Assembly (NCBI GenBank): GCA_019054805.1
Contig: JAHQIY010000006.1
Coordinates: 4,650,001-4,714,000 of the forward strand
Direction: 5' to 3'
Source of the DNA: Brachionus manjavacas
Lineage: Eukaryota > Rotifera > Eurotatoria > Ploima > Brachionidae
Length of the DNA stretch: 64,000 bases
A program made the translations under genes and the position numbers. Shown piece by piece: positions 35,590 through 49,500 of this stretch. Within the stretch, counting starts at the first letter, position 1, and every line of letters begins with the position of its first letter. The notes beneath the pieces are model-generated. The model had not been told where the DNA came from and ran no database searches. It was given only the letters and a program-made list of their open reading frames with translations.

Positions 35590-38500
35590 TTTTGTTTATT
35601 TTTAAAATTTTGATTTTAATAAAGGTTTGCATAAAAAGATTTTATTTAAAATAGTACAGCATAATAAGAAGAGAACTTTTTATATCAAGAACGTTGTTAT
35701 CAAAATTTTCTTTAGAACTGCTTTAAAATTTTAATTCACTGTGGACCATTTAGATTTTTTAAAAAAATTGAATCTTGTTATTTTTTTATTTGAATCGTTA
35801 TCAAAGTATGGTTCAAATTTATTGAATTAAATAATTTCATGGATTCCATCCCAAACTATATTGGGATTCCATCCCAAACTATATTTTAAATATAAAATAT
35901 AAATAATTTCATGACTTGGTTAGGTTAAAAATTGGAATTTAAACGCACATTACTCTGTAAAAGCATGATATTAAAAAAATTATTTAGCATTATTTAAATA
36001 GTAATTCAAATCAGATAACTTTTTTTTCAAAGTCCTGAACCTATCAATATTTGTAAATTATCTTATATTTCAATGTTTAAAAAAACTACATTACCAAAAA
36101 TATGTTCTTAATTAAAATTCGAGAAAATTCTGCAGTGATTAATAATTCCGAATGAAACAGGATCGAACTCGCAAGCTCGATTTTCTCTTAATTAATTTAA
36201 AATATTCTTCTTACCCCAATAGTTGCTGTTCTCATTAATCCCGAATCCTTGAACAAAAAAAGCGTATGCAACATTTTAAAAATTATGCAAATGATCTATA
36301 GATCAGATAATTTTGTAAGTTTAGATATCTGATACGAGTCTCAGTCTTAGTATTTTATTTTTACTGTTTTTCTGTTATTTTTTTAAATTGAATTTTAATA
36401 ATTTAAAATTTTCTATTAAAGAGAATAGATGATCATACAAAAAAATTGTTTTAAAAAAAACGCGCAGAGATAAAATTTTTTAATAGATATAGCTGTAGTT
36501 AAATCAAATTGATTGCTATTTCAAGGATAATCTTAATAAAAAATTAGGAATATTAATTAAAAAACTAAAATTTGAACAAAAATGCTATATTTTTTTCATA
36601 ATCTGATATTTATCAAAGTGAAAAATTATTGTTTTTTTTAATCTAAAACTGTTAACATTATCATTTTTACTAATATTTTTTAATAATCATCGTTTATCAA
36701 AATGATTTATTAAAATAAATTAGCTTCTTAAATAATAAGTTTTTTAAACAGGTTAAATAATAACTCCGAAACCCCATTTAGATTTTATTTATTATTTAAT
36801 TACTAGATTAAGAAAAGCTTTCAAGTTAACTGATCATAATAATAATTTTTAATTATTAAAAAAATTGGACAAATTTTTAATCTCTTTTAAATTTTTTGTT
36901 TTATTTTTAGATTTATTCGCGATTTTTTTTATTTATTCTGATAAAGCCTAGATTTGGCCAACTATTTATATTAGAAGGTATTTTGAAATGTGAGTTTTTT
37001 TTTAAATTGCGGGAAATTATAGGAATATTTTTTTAATAGAAAAAAAATTATCAAAAATAACAATCATTAATGACTGTCGAGATTATGATATTTTTCCTTT
37101 TCAATAAAGTAATTCATCAAAAAATATTTCCGTAAGAAATAGAAAATTGTTTTTTATATGATAAAAATATTGATAATTTTTAAACATAGTTTTGAAAAAT
37201 AAAAAATTGACTTTATTTACCAAGACTAAATTTAAAAAAATGAAAAATTATTATCATTTATGAATTAATTGCTTAACTTATATTTTAATGATTAAACAAC
37301 GAAATGAGATATCGAGCAACGATAAAGTTAAATTTTATCAATCATCATTTTAAAATAAATATGATTAAATTTTTACATTAATATTTTGGTTCAGAAACAT
37401 CGCATCAAGTATTGACAGTTGATTGAAAATTAAAAAATATTAAACTTCATTCTTTAATCATATTTTTGATTCCTAATCAAAATGAATATTAAAGGTTCAA
37501 ATAATCTCATATTATTCAACCATTTAGATTAGTAATTTTTTTTTCATAAATTTTTGAAGTTGGATTGAAAAATTTTGTCTAACACAAGTCAGAAATTTGA
37601 TTAATATGTAAAAATGATTGGTCTTAAACGAGTGAACATTTTATACTGACTGTTTGAACATAAGAAAAATATATCTTGATAGATAATGTTAGAAAATGTA
37701 ACATTTTAAAAATTCTCTTAGCATTTTAGTTATACAAAATTTATAATTCTGAGTAGAATTTTATTCTAATCTTAAAGTCGTCGATTGAACTTAAACAATG
37801 AAATAAATCATTCAATGATTTATTTTTAATAGGTATTTTATTGGAAAAGTTTAATCATATTTTTTTTAACTCTTCATTTTTATTTAGAACTCAAGTCTAA
37901 ATAAACTATATATTTGGTAGAATTTTAATAATTCTTTAGACGACTTACTTTAAAAAAGTTAACTTTAAGATCAAGTTACGAAATGGACTATTTTTTAAAT
38001 TTTTTAAAATAATAATTAATAAATCAATTCAAACATTCAATAATTTAAAATTTCAAAATATTTATAGATGTTTCATTTAAGCTTGCGAATCATCTTATTA
38101 AAAATCTTTTTTTTTTAAACCTTTCTAATTTTTAGTACTTGTAAAGTTTATAAATTTGTTTAAACCTGAAGCTAAAACAAAGATTTAATTTCCTAGAAAA
38201 AATAAATAGAAAAAATGCAGTCTCACAATTTAAATCCATGCGTTTATGATGTAAATGAGATATTTAAAGCCATAAATTAATTTATTCAGATGTCATAGGT
38301 TTTAAAAATTACCTTAAGCTAAGAATCATGCTGACGAATCTTTCATTTTTCTTTTTAAATTAAATTATTTAATAAAGTTTTTCTAGGCTATAATAAATGC
38401 AACAAATTATTTTTTTATCAAAAATCATAGTATTGAAACTAGAAGAATACACAAAGTAAATTTTAGCATCATTTATTTAAAAATAAATCTAGATTTCTTT

Positions 38501-39580
38501 TGTTTTTAATTTTTTTTAATTTTTTTAATTTCTTCAAATCTATCTTTAAAGGAAATTCTGTAAAAGATTTTTTTAAATGAAAGTTGTCACTATAAAAATT
38601 CATCAAAAAACTAAAAATAAATGTTGAAATTTTAAAATTTACATAATTTTAAAAAATTTATTTATTTTACTGAACCTTTTAGCAATATTTATTTATGATG
38701 TTAGTTACAATAAAAGTGAATTGAGAATTAAAAATTAAAAATTAAAAAAAGTTTTTCAAATTTGATAATTCTTTTTTAAATAGATGCCTCGATGTAATCT
38801 TAGATAGAAATGCTCATCTTTATCAAAAACTAGTATATTCCAGGTTATGAAAAAATTTATTTTAAACTTTAATCTTAAATTATTCAAAATAAGTCGTATA
38901 AAAGTTATAAACTAATGATTTTGAAATTGGAGAAAGAAAATATTTTAATTACAATATTATACTATTATATAAATTTACGAGTTTATGATAATGATTTCAA
39001 GCTGTAACAAGCTAGTTTGCATTTGAGAAGAAGCTCCCAATACTTAATTGAAATTAATTGAATTAAAAGTTATTTTTATTAACAGCAAACTATCAATGGT
39101 TAAAAAAATTAAAATAATTTTAACTGAGATTTAAAACTAATAATTCTCTTTGAAAACATGTTTTTATTAGATAAAGATTTTTCCAGTATTATAAACCGTT
39201 CATAAATAAATGTAAACAAACATTTCTTAATGTTATAATCAATCTAAATAAAATAAAAAAGTCTGAGTAAAATTGTGGAAAATTTAGATCAGAAAATGCA
39301 CACCAATTTTAATCTAAAATTAAAAGTCGATGAAATAAAATAATTTTTATTCATGTTAAGCAATTAATTTATTATTATTTAATTTAAGCAAAAAAATCAA
39401 TTTTTTTAACTGGTTTTATGAGTTTTTTTGGTTGAAAATTTTAGTTTACCTTTTCCAGTCTTAAGGTTATTTAGAATAAAAAAGCAACTAAAATAAATCA
39501 ATTAAGATTTTTGTTAATTGAAAATTTTTTTAACATTTTTTCACAAGTTTAACTTTTCAAGATTTTTAAGATAATTTTTT
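35590..39580. other. 4-kb AT-rich intergenic region
   Basis: No gene is recognised. A 22-nt unit beginning GGATTCCATCCC is directly duplicated at 35841-35862 and 35864-35885, flanked by copies of AATAATTTCATG. At about 36150-36250 the minus strand has tRNA-like box A (GCAACTATTGGGGTAAG) and box B (GAGTTCGATCC) look-alikes; this may be a decayed SINE head. Confidence 0.45.
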
Positions 39581-39587
39581 TAGAGTT

Positions 39588-39860
39588 ATATTATGGCGTT
39601 AGCCCGTATAGCCATTAGTCATGTAAGCACAGGGTAGAGGGTTCGAAACCCGCTGAGGGTGAAAAAATCTTCAAAATATCTCTGCAATATGGGCAAATGT
39701 TTAAACCTCTTTCATCATAAAAATAGGAGGACCAGTTTCGACTGGGTAATAATTGCGATGATGATCAACTCGATCCAGTTGCTCAAAAAGGTACTTGAAA
39801 AGGAGATGAGCGCCTCCTCATTATCCACTAGGATTGAATAGGGACAATTATTATATTTTG
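39588..39860 (+). repeat. tRNA-derived SINE-like element
   Basis: The stretch is richer in G+C than its surroundings. It has a canonical pol III box B, GGGTTCGAAACCC, at about 39638-39650, and a box A-like TTAGCCCGTATAGCC about 30 nt upstream. The segment from the box B to about 39725 recurs, inverted, at 11820-11910. A proper acceptor stem is missing, so a tRNA gene is unlikely and a SINE is favoured. A 60-codon open frame across it has no family support. Confidence 0.6.
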
Positions 39861-40570
39861 GCGTGAGAATTTTAAATTAATGCTGAAGAACATTAAAATT
39901 TAAACTAAGAACCAAATACTAGACACGGCTTAAATATATTCTAACACTCTCAATATTATTTAGGACATTATTTATTAAATAAGATAATTTAAAAAAATCT
40001 AATTCCTCAAGTTGAATCAGACACAGTGGTTCAAACTAAAATAATCAGAGTTAATTTCTTTATCTTACTTTTTAAACTCGAGCTTCCAAAAAAACGTGCC
40101 GTTTAGAATGTTTTTATGTTTTTGTACAAATTACTACTGTTGATTCCAGGTTTTTCAACTGAATAGTAATTTGAATTACACATTTTTGTTTAAAGCAGCA
40201 TTTAAAGTTAAATGAAGCCTTAGTTTAGTATATTCATAGATTTGAATGAAACGAAACGTATTATCTAACAATTCTATTTGATTAGCAAAGCATTATAAAT
40301 TGAATTTAATAGCTTTAAAAGCGTCTGATGAAGTCGAATAAACTGATTCCAAAGCTTAGCTAGCAGGTTTATTTGACACTCTGAAGATAAATTTTTTATT
40401 TTTTAACTATAGATAAAATTCAAAGAGCAATGAGATTACGAATATGCTTAAAAAGTAAAACCGGTATTTAACCGATACCAATTACATTATTTGCCAAGAA
40501 CAGACTCGTATTTTTTAATTCAAAATATTTATATAATGCTCGCATAAATCTCTCCGAAAATAAACAAAAA
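39861..40570. other. Upstream region of the ADAMTS gene
   Basis: This is AT-rich sequence that presumably includes the ADAMTS promoter and 5' untranslated region. No motif could be assigned with confidence. Confidence 0.4.
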
Positions 40571-43500
40571 ATGAGGAACATTATAAGTTATTTAAAAGAA
40601 CTGGTCAATTTTTGTTCCAAATATGTCATATCGAGTCATGGTACAGCCACAATTATCTTTACAACCTATTTATGTGTATGCTTTTTTAAATTAGCTTCAA
40701 CGACAAATAAAAGTAAGCTTTAGAAATTTTTGCCAGCAATTTAAACTACTTAAAAATTTATTTTTTTTTTCAAACACTTCTAAAAAATTTTAATACTTAA
40801 AAATTCACATTTTTCAGGTTTATTCAAAATATTATGATTTTTTAATTTTATTTTTAAATTTACCTTGCCTCATTATTTTCCATTAATTTTAAAATTTTAT
40901 TAAAAAAGGCCCTGAACTTAACTCAATAGAATTAATTAAGACAAAACAAACACCAAATTTACAAGATAATCATTCTAGCCACAATCAGAACTCAAAAGAT
41001 GCCAATATTGTATACACAAGCTTAAATTCATTTTACATATACGCATTTGAGCATAGTTTTAAGTTTAACTTAATACTTAATCCAAACGGAATATTTTTGT
41101 CACCAGATTTATGGTTAAATCAACAGATTACTAGAAAAGACAATGTCTCCACCAATTCCAATTCACCTTATTCAGATTGTCTTTTTAATGGACGCGTTGA
41201 CAATCAGATAGAATCGCTGTTGTGTCTAAATCTATGTCATAAAGGCCGGATTGTAAGATTTTTAAAAATTTTTCTTCTACGATGTGTTCATTATTTTTTA
41301 AGAGTGGCAGTTTTACAATTAATGATGAAGAGTATTTTTTGGAACCAATTGAAGAATTTGACTCAAAATCTTATGAATTATATGAATTTTCTTTTGTTGA
41401 TTTCGATAAAGGCTCAGAATTTACTGAGACTCATATTCTTTTTAAGAAAAAATCAAATGAAACAAAATATCAAAAAACATATGCATCTAGTGCCACCGAA
41501 GGTATTAAGCTTTTTTTTCAAATGGATAATTAAATTCAGAATTTAAATTTATCAAATTTATCTTTTTTGACGGATCTTGAATTAATTTAGAAATTCAATT
41601 CAAATGTACCTTTTAATTCGTTTCATAAACAATATATATGCAGATAAAAATTTAATCAAAAAAATATGACATTCTGAAAAAATGAATGCTAGAATAGATA
41701 AAAATTCAGTATTTAAAACTTTTATGATCTATTCGTTCAATTAATCATAGAATTTAGAAGCAAAAAATCATTTTTTATTTTATTTTATTTTATTTATTCT
41801 GAGTACACGAAATTCACTCGAATTTACTATGGTCTGGTTGCTTTAGTTAATTTTCTTGAAATGTCAATGTACCAAGTGTTTTAAAGACTTAATCAAAAAA
41901 TTCTCTGATTTTTTATTTAATTTATAATCAATCATCTAGAGAGAAATCATATTAAATTTATTTATTTATATTCTAAGCTATTATAAATAAATAAATTTTA
42001 TCTTTTTTTTTCCATTTTTAATTCCGAATTGCATTTTTGAGTGAATATAAATTAAGAATAAAATTTTTATTTAAGTCATTCAATCAGGCAAAATAAAATT
42101 AAATGATATTCCCAAACGACAAAAGAGAGAGAGCAATTTCTTTCTCGACGTGGTCGATCGAAGGGTATTTTTGGAGCTTTTGGTGGTTGTGGACCGTCAA
42201 ATGCATGATTTCTATGGCGAAAATCTCAAAAATCACATAATAACTCTTTTGTTCATGACCACACAGCTATACCAGCATCCAACTTTGATTAATCCGGTTA
42301 GAGTTTACATTAGTGATATAATCTATGAACATGAAATATATGAGCCGATCCACCGCGAAGAAACAGTAGGCTGTCAATGAATGCTTCGATTTTTCTAATT
42401 TTTTTTAGCTAAAAAAACTTGGAAACGAATGGGAAGCAGAAAAACTTCTATCGAAATTTTGTAGATGGCAGTATAATTATAGAAAATGGAAAAATATCAA
42501 CAAAAAAATCGACGTTGCTCTCCTGATAACAAAGTATTTTTAAATGAATTCTTTAAAAAAAATATATTTTAATTTTTAATAAAGACGAGATATTTGTAAA
42601 TCCAAAGATGTTTGTGAGACCCTGGGAATAGCCAGATTGAACCAAGTATGTGTGCCTTACCAGAATTGTGCGGTAATTGAAGATTCCGGTCTTAACACAG
42701 CTTATACCATTGCTCACGAAATAGGCCATTTGTAAGAGCTAAATTTCTTTAAGCCTGAAAATTGAAAAATCTTTTAGATTGGGAATGAAACATGTGGACG
42801 AAGAAAGATGCAAAAATTTAAACAATTCTGCAACCCAAATGATGGCTGCCATGCTTGATTTAACCAAAAAAACTCAAATATGGTCAAATTGTAGTGTTAT
42901 AGAGTTGAATGATTTTTTAAGGTAAAAGAAAATAATAAATTTGGATTTAATTTATCAATTTGATAATTTTAGAGCCGGTGACGGCGAGTGTTTATTCAAT
43001 GTTCCTAGCTATTCAAATAGCATCTTAAATAGCAGTTTAAATTTTGAAAATACTTTAGAACAATTCGATGATACGATGATCAAAAATGCTAGATATCCCG
43101 GTTACAATAACTTTTATAGCCTAAAGAACCAGTGTCAACAAATTTTTGGAATCAAAAGTGATAAATGTGACCATAATCCGGTAAGATAACTATTGTTATT
43201 TTTTTGTTTATAATCTTAAAATTTTTAAATTAGGAAGAAGATTGTAAAATTCTTTGGTGTAAAGCAGATTCACCGAAATCTAACACGTATCAATGCGTTA
43301 CCACAAATACAAAATGGGCTGATGGTACTCCCTGTAGAACAAGAGGCGTATATGTAAACATAAACTTCCATTTTTTTTCAAATTATTTTTGTTCTTTTTA
43401 GAATGGCGACATATGCCTGAATGGTGAATGTGTAAACCCGAAAAATGATAAAATTAATCCAGTAGATGGAGGCTTTAGCGGATGGAGCGAGTTTACTAGA

Positions 43501-46500
43501 TGTTCACGCGATTGTGGTGGTGGAGTCCGTAAAAGATATCGTACTTGTGACAACCCTGAGTAATTAATTAAAAATTTTCTAAACTAAAATAATTAAACAA
43601 TCTAACAGACCGAAAAATGGTGGAAAATATTGTGTCGGAAAACGAGTCTTGTATGAGTCATGCAATACACAAGTAAAAGCTTAAAAAAATCCAAAAAATG
43701 TTTATCTTTTTTTTCTGAAGAACTGTGAGCTTAAGGAAGTTGATTTTCGCGATGAACAGTGTAGAATATCTGCAAAAAAAACCAGCAATGTAAAATTAGC
43801 TGATCAAATGGGATTTAGCATTACTAATACACATTTGGAATGGAAAGCATATTATTCATCAGGTATAATTTTTTAACTCAAATATTTGTTTAAATTTTAC
43901 TAATTTTTAAAATAGATCCAAGAAGAAAGTGTTTACTATTTTGTCATATTGAAGAAAAATCTACGTTCGCTTTGCTTAGTCCCATTGTAATTGATGGAAC
44001 AAAATGTACCTTAGATTCTCATGATATTTGTGTCAATGGACATTGTTTGGTAAAATCCTTATTAAATTAATTGATTAAATAAAACTATTTTTTAATTTTT
44101 TTTATTAAGCCTGGCGGATGTGATAACATTTTGAATTCAAACAAATCAGAAGATAAGTGCGGAATTTGTGGCGGAGAGAATAAATCATGTGACGAAAAGC
44201 ACTTTGAAGTTAAATCACCTAATAAATTTGGTATTAATTTTTGTGTTTAGATAAAAACTACTTAAAAAAATAACAAGTTTACTCTTAAGGTTATAATTTT
44301 TTGGCCACATTACCAGCCAAAACTACAAGTATCTACATACACCGATACAAAGAAAGTGATGATTTAGGCTGTCTTTGTAATTTAAATAACAAAAAAAACT
44401 ATTAAAAAAATAATATCTTTTTTACAAAGCTATAAGATCTCATAACAAAGCTTTACTAAACGGACATTATGTTATATCCAAAACGTCCACAACCATAGAT
44501 TTTGAAGGAAAATTAATTGATTATATCGTAAATGAAACGGTTGAGATAATTCAGTCTAGAGGAAATTTCAGTCAAGATTTAATAGTTTCAGTAATTTAAT
44601 CAAGTTTTTATGGTTAATTTAAATTTAAAGTTTTTTTTTTAGTTTTTAAGTAGCACCAAAATATTCGAGAATAAAATCAGCTTTAAATATTTTGTTCCAA
44701 AACCAGAAAAAGAGGAAAAAATTGAAAGTGCCAATTACTGGAAGTCCTATGCTTCTAATTATGGCCAGCAACATAATCTCGTAAGGTCAGATAGCTATGT
44801 AACCGATATGGTAGAGAGTGATTGTGATAAAATTTGCAATGGTCGAAAAAAAATTAGTTTTAAACAGTGTACGGGGTATTTTTGTAAAGAACAAGAGCGT
44901 TTTGAGTCTTGTAATGCACATTGCTTTCTAAAGTGAGATCATTTTCTATATAAATATTTGACTAGGAAAATTTTTTTAATAAAAAAAAAGTTTAACTTAT
45001 TATTCAGTTGGATGCACTGCTTTAAATGGTGTGTGTGGGGAAGGACGGGAAAACCTGAAGATGCAATGCATGCTTAGCTATGATAACAGTGATTCCAAAT
45101 TTCCAATCGACTTGGGCTATTGTGACCAAAAGGATAAAATAATGGTTTCTTCTTTGAAGAAAGAATGCTTCATCCCATGTGAAAATTACGAATGGAGAAC
45201 GTTGGATATTCAAGTAAATTTAGAAAAAAAATCAAGAATTTTTTTATACTTTTATTTTAAGTGTAATTGTGAGGATGGCTTTAAAAAGCCCAATTTTATT
45301 TGTTATGAAAAAAAATTTGCTCGAATAGTGAGCGCTATGAATTGTGTAAATGTTGCCAAGCCGGATACATCTAAATTGGAAAAATGTGATCAAAATTGTT
45401 ACGAATGGCGAGCATCAGATTGGTATGATTGCTCCAAAACTTGTGGTGGTGGTGAACGCAAACGAAATCTTTACTGTGTATTCAACAAATCTCATATTGT
45501 TTCGCGTTATTTATGTGAATCGGACAAAATGCCAAATGAATTCGAGAGTTGTAATATGCACAGTTGTCCATTTTGGCTGCCAGGTTCATGGAATGAATGC
45601 ATTGGAACATGTGAGAAAGGCAAGCGAAACAGAATTTTGTATTGTATGTATCAGGAAAAAAAAGTAGATGAATCTTTATGTGTTGATTTGGCACGACCAC
45701 AAGAAGAAGAAGAGTGTGAGTTAGCTGAATGCTTTAAATGGAAAACTAGTGATTGGACTGAATGCTCTGCCACCTGTGGTGTGGGATACCAAATGCGATC
45801 AATTACTTGCCAAATGTTAAGAAAAGAAATCAACCGCTTCAGTGATAATCAATGGTATTTTAGAATAAGCCCAGATGTAATGACTATGGAAAACGCTGAT
45901 GAATCGAAATGTGATTCGAGCATCAAGCCACTGGACCGGCAAGAATGTTTTTCTCACTTACCATGTCCTGAATGGCGCACAACTAAGTGGTCATATTGTA
46001 ACTGTAATTCTGGTTTACGAAAAAGATTCGTGTATTGCTCTTCTAATGTTCAGTCTGATTGTCCGTTTAAGGAAAAACCAGCTTTATTTGAAAATTGTAC
46101 ATGTTCTGGTTTTTGGAAAGTGTCAAGATGGTCTGAGGTAAAGATTTTACTTTTAAATTAAAAATATTACTCTTCAAATTACTTGATTTAACTATGCTTC
46201 TCTTATTGTGTAAAATCTTGAATTTATTTGATTTCACAATAGAGAGTAGCGTGGTGAAATTAAGTAAATATCAACTTGCTAATAATTTTGAAAAAAAACC
46301 TTCCACAAAAAATTAAAGAGCCATCCCGTTTCTCGAAAATTTTAAAATATCTAGATTTTTCCAAGAATTTATTCATCAAATTATAACTCTATTATGAACT
46401 GTGGTTCTATGTCTTGGCATATTTACTGATGACCAAGAAAATAAACAAATTCGTTAATCGATAGTTTATTAATCTATCTTCAAACTAGAAAGCCACACAG

Positions 46501-49500
46501 CTATTTAATTAAATATAAAAAAAAATTTTGTAAATATTTATGGATTTGATTAATAAACAAATATCCAGAACTTACTCAATTTTAAGAAACAGTAAGAAAA
46601 TTAAAAAAATGTTTCATTAATTTTTTTGGATCGAAACTTTTCAAAAAAATCAAAAGTCTAAGTCAAATATTAGGTTGATTTCCTTTTTTTCGAGGCTTTA
46701 TTTATTCATAAAAAAATAAAATATAACAAGGTTTTTCTCGTTGCTCCGCTGTCTGAATAATATAAATAAGAAAGAGACATTTTTTTGATTATTAAATTAA
46801 TTTTTTTTTTAATTTAAAAGTTATTATGAAAAATTGATTTAAAAAATATTTAAATGATTAAATTAATTGTCTTTAAAAGCATCATTTCTTGTAAGAAAAA
46901 CTTGAATGATTGAGCTTCGATGAATTTGAATTTTTTTTCTTTTCTTCAATTTTTTTTAATATGATTTTTGTATCAATTTTATTTTTTACACTAATTAAAT
47001 AATAATTGTAGTGAAAATTCCATTAAAAGCAAAAAAAAGTAGTAAATATTGTATCAAACAGGAGCAAAAATATTATTTTTAGTATATTAAAAAAATAAAA
47101 AAAAAGAGCGTGAAAATATGGAAAAACAAATAACTTACAATTAATCAGCTTTACTCAGACTGAGTTTTTTTCGACTAATCGATTAAAGAAAGTCATAACT
47201 ATAATATTTCAAATACGAACGACAACTCTCTTTTTTGAAACCTCGAAATTAAATTTTTCTGACGAAACTATACATAACCATATATTCTTCTTATTTTATT
47301 TTAACAATTCGTTTCTTTGCTTTTTTATGATATTATTGTTCAATCATTTAATATTTTCCTTATTAGAACTCATGTTTTAATTACCGTATCCCCTAGTTTA
47401 GCGATACATGCTTTGATACCATAAGTAGGATATTTGGTGCATGGTCTAACATAGACCTCACAATGTTAAATTTTTTATTTTAAAAGTCCTATGGGTCACA
47501 TAGTCGATACATATTAAAACGTAGCGTTTATAATAGGAATTCAAATAGAAAAGCAGAGCTTCAAAAAAAATCTTTATTTTTATGGCACCACTTAAAGCTT
47601 AAAAAAATTTAATATTTTTTTTAATTTATTCATAATTTTTCCAAAAGCGCGTCATCTAAAACACAAAAATATTAAAATAAAAAAATATTAAAAACTTTGA
47701 TTTGAATATAGAAGCAGCGTATTCATTCATAAAATCTTCTCTCTTGTTCTCAATTAAGTGTGTGCTTAAAAAAAAAACTTTTTCCACGCTCTTTTTTGGC
47801 ATTTCGGCTTAATAAAAAGCATATAAATATAAGTGTTTTTTATTTATTTTTTTTTAAAAACTAAAATTTAAATAAAATGGAAGTTGATAATGATTTTTCA
47901 ATGATTTTGATTTTTTATTCTCTTTTTTGTTTAAATTTTTTAATTTAAATGCCGGGTCAATAATTAAAATTAAACTTTTTTATTATATTTAATTTTTTTT
48001 TTCGATAACTCTAACGTAGCATCTATTAAAATAAACTCAATCAATATTTTTTATATTAAATTTTTTTTAAGTTTAAAACCCCGAGTCTCTAATAAAGACT
48101 TTTTTGAAGCTGCTTTTCTATTTGAATTTCTATTATAAACGCTACGTTTTTAATATGTTTCGACTATGTGACCCATAGAACTTTTAAAATAAAAAATTTA
48201 ACATTGTGAGGTCTATGTTAGACCATGCACCAAATATCCTACTTATGGTATCAAAGCATGCGTCGCTAAACAAGGGGATACGGTAATCATATATTAAATT
48301 GTCAATTAGTTATTACATCTCAATTTTTTCATATTAATAAAATAAAATTAACTGTCTATTTAATGAACTGCTTTTAAATAAAATATAATTGTTACTAAAA
48401 GAAAAAAATTTTCGTCTAGAAAAAATATAAGCTATTTTTTATTATATAAAAAAATTAAGACAATTTTAAAAGCATTATATTTAAATATTTAAGTTAGTTA
48501 TCGTAAGTATATGTATGAAAATTTTACTTTTTTTTCACACATATGGGGTTTAAATATTAAAAATAGTCACTAATATAATTTCCTTAGCTAGAAATACACA
48601 TCTCCCATTTTTCTGGCAGCATTTAGACCCCTCACTAGGAGAAGCTGGCTGGTTTTGAAGTGAAATATTGACTCCAAGTCTGAGTTATAGTAAAATGGGG
48701 TAAATTCGATATTTATTCAAAGGGGGTGGAAATTTAATTGGATTGTTAGGATTTAAAAAATTTAAACATTTTCGGTCAATTTTGAAAAAAAAATTTATTA
48801 AAATAAAAAAACATAAAAACAATACATACATTAAAAAAGAATTAGGTTTGTTAACCGTTTAACCCCAAGGGTTGGGGTAAAAGTGGTAAAATACAAAAAA
48901 CAAATAAAATATTAGTATATAAAAACAACTAAATCAAATTAATTTAAATTCTATTATTTACATTTTTTCGAACAATAAAATTCACTTTTCGGATCAAACT
49001 TTTTAGGTAGACATCTAGCACATGACCAGTTAGAGCATCCTTCACACGAAATCCATTTAGATTGATTTTTTTTATCGGAACCGATTTTTTTTTACACTTG
49101 AAACAATTTTTTTCATTATTTAAACTCATATTTGGCTCTACTAATTTTTTCATTACTTGTGGTTCAGTCAAAACTTTACCAAACTTTCTTTTAACTCTAG
49201 CCTTTTTAGAGTCTTAACAAACTCTCTAATCACTAGAAAATTAATTCCATGACCCCAATCTGAAAGCTTAATTATAACATCCACAAGTAATTCCTCGAAT
49301 TCTTTTGGAACCCAAGGCGTTGAACCGCTTCCACACGCAGGTCTTTTGTACTTTTCATGTGTTCTATCGTGAAGAGTTGAATATGGAATATAGAAATTCT
49401 AAACAAACCAATTAACGGTACAACCCTAAAGTGATTTTTTTTTTTTAAATGTGTTTTTTTTTAATAAAAAGAGAACGGCTATCTCTTTGAAAAAAAAACC

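Noticed and set aside
39659..39841. 60-codon open frame
   Set aside because: It lies across the SINE-like repeat, part of which recurs at 11.8 kb.
44367..44400. GC splice donor after DDL in ADAMTS exon 15
   Set aside because: A normal GT donor ten bases further on (44377) keeps the frame equally well.
44991..45007. Acceptor CAG at 45007 for ADAMTS exon 18
   Set aside because: It looks stronger than the chosen one but leads to an early stop; the acceptor ending at 44990 keeps the frame.
45214..45261. Open frame running through 48-nt introns in ADAMTS (also 54142-54189, and a 102-nt one at 51739-51840)
   Set aside because: All three are multiples of three without stops, so the frame alone suggests coding sequence. 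They have GT...AG ends, AT-rich low-complexity translations, and sit where the family has none; removal restores the repeat motif. A few such introns are expected by chance.
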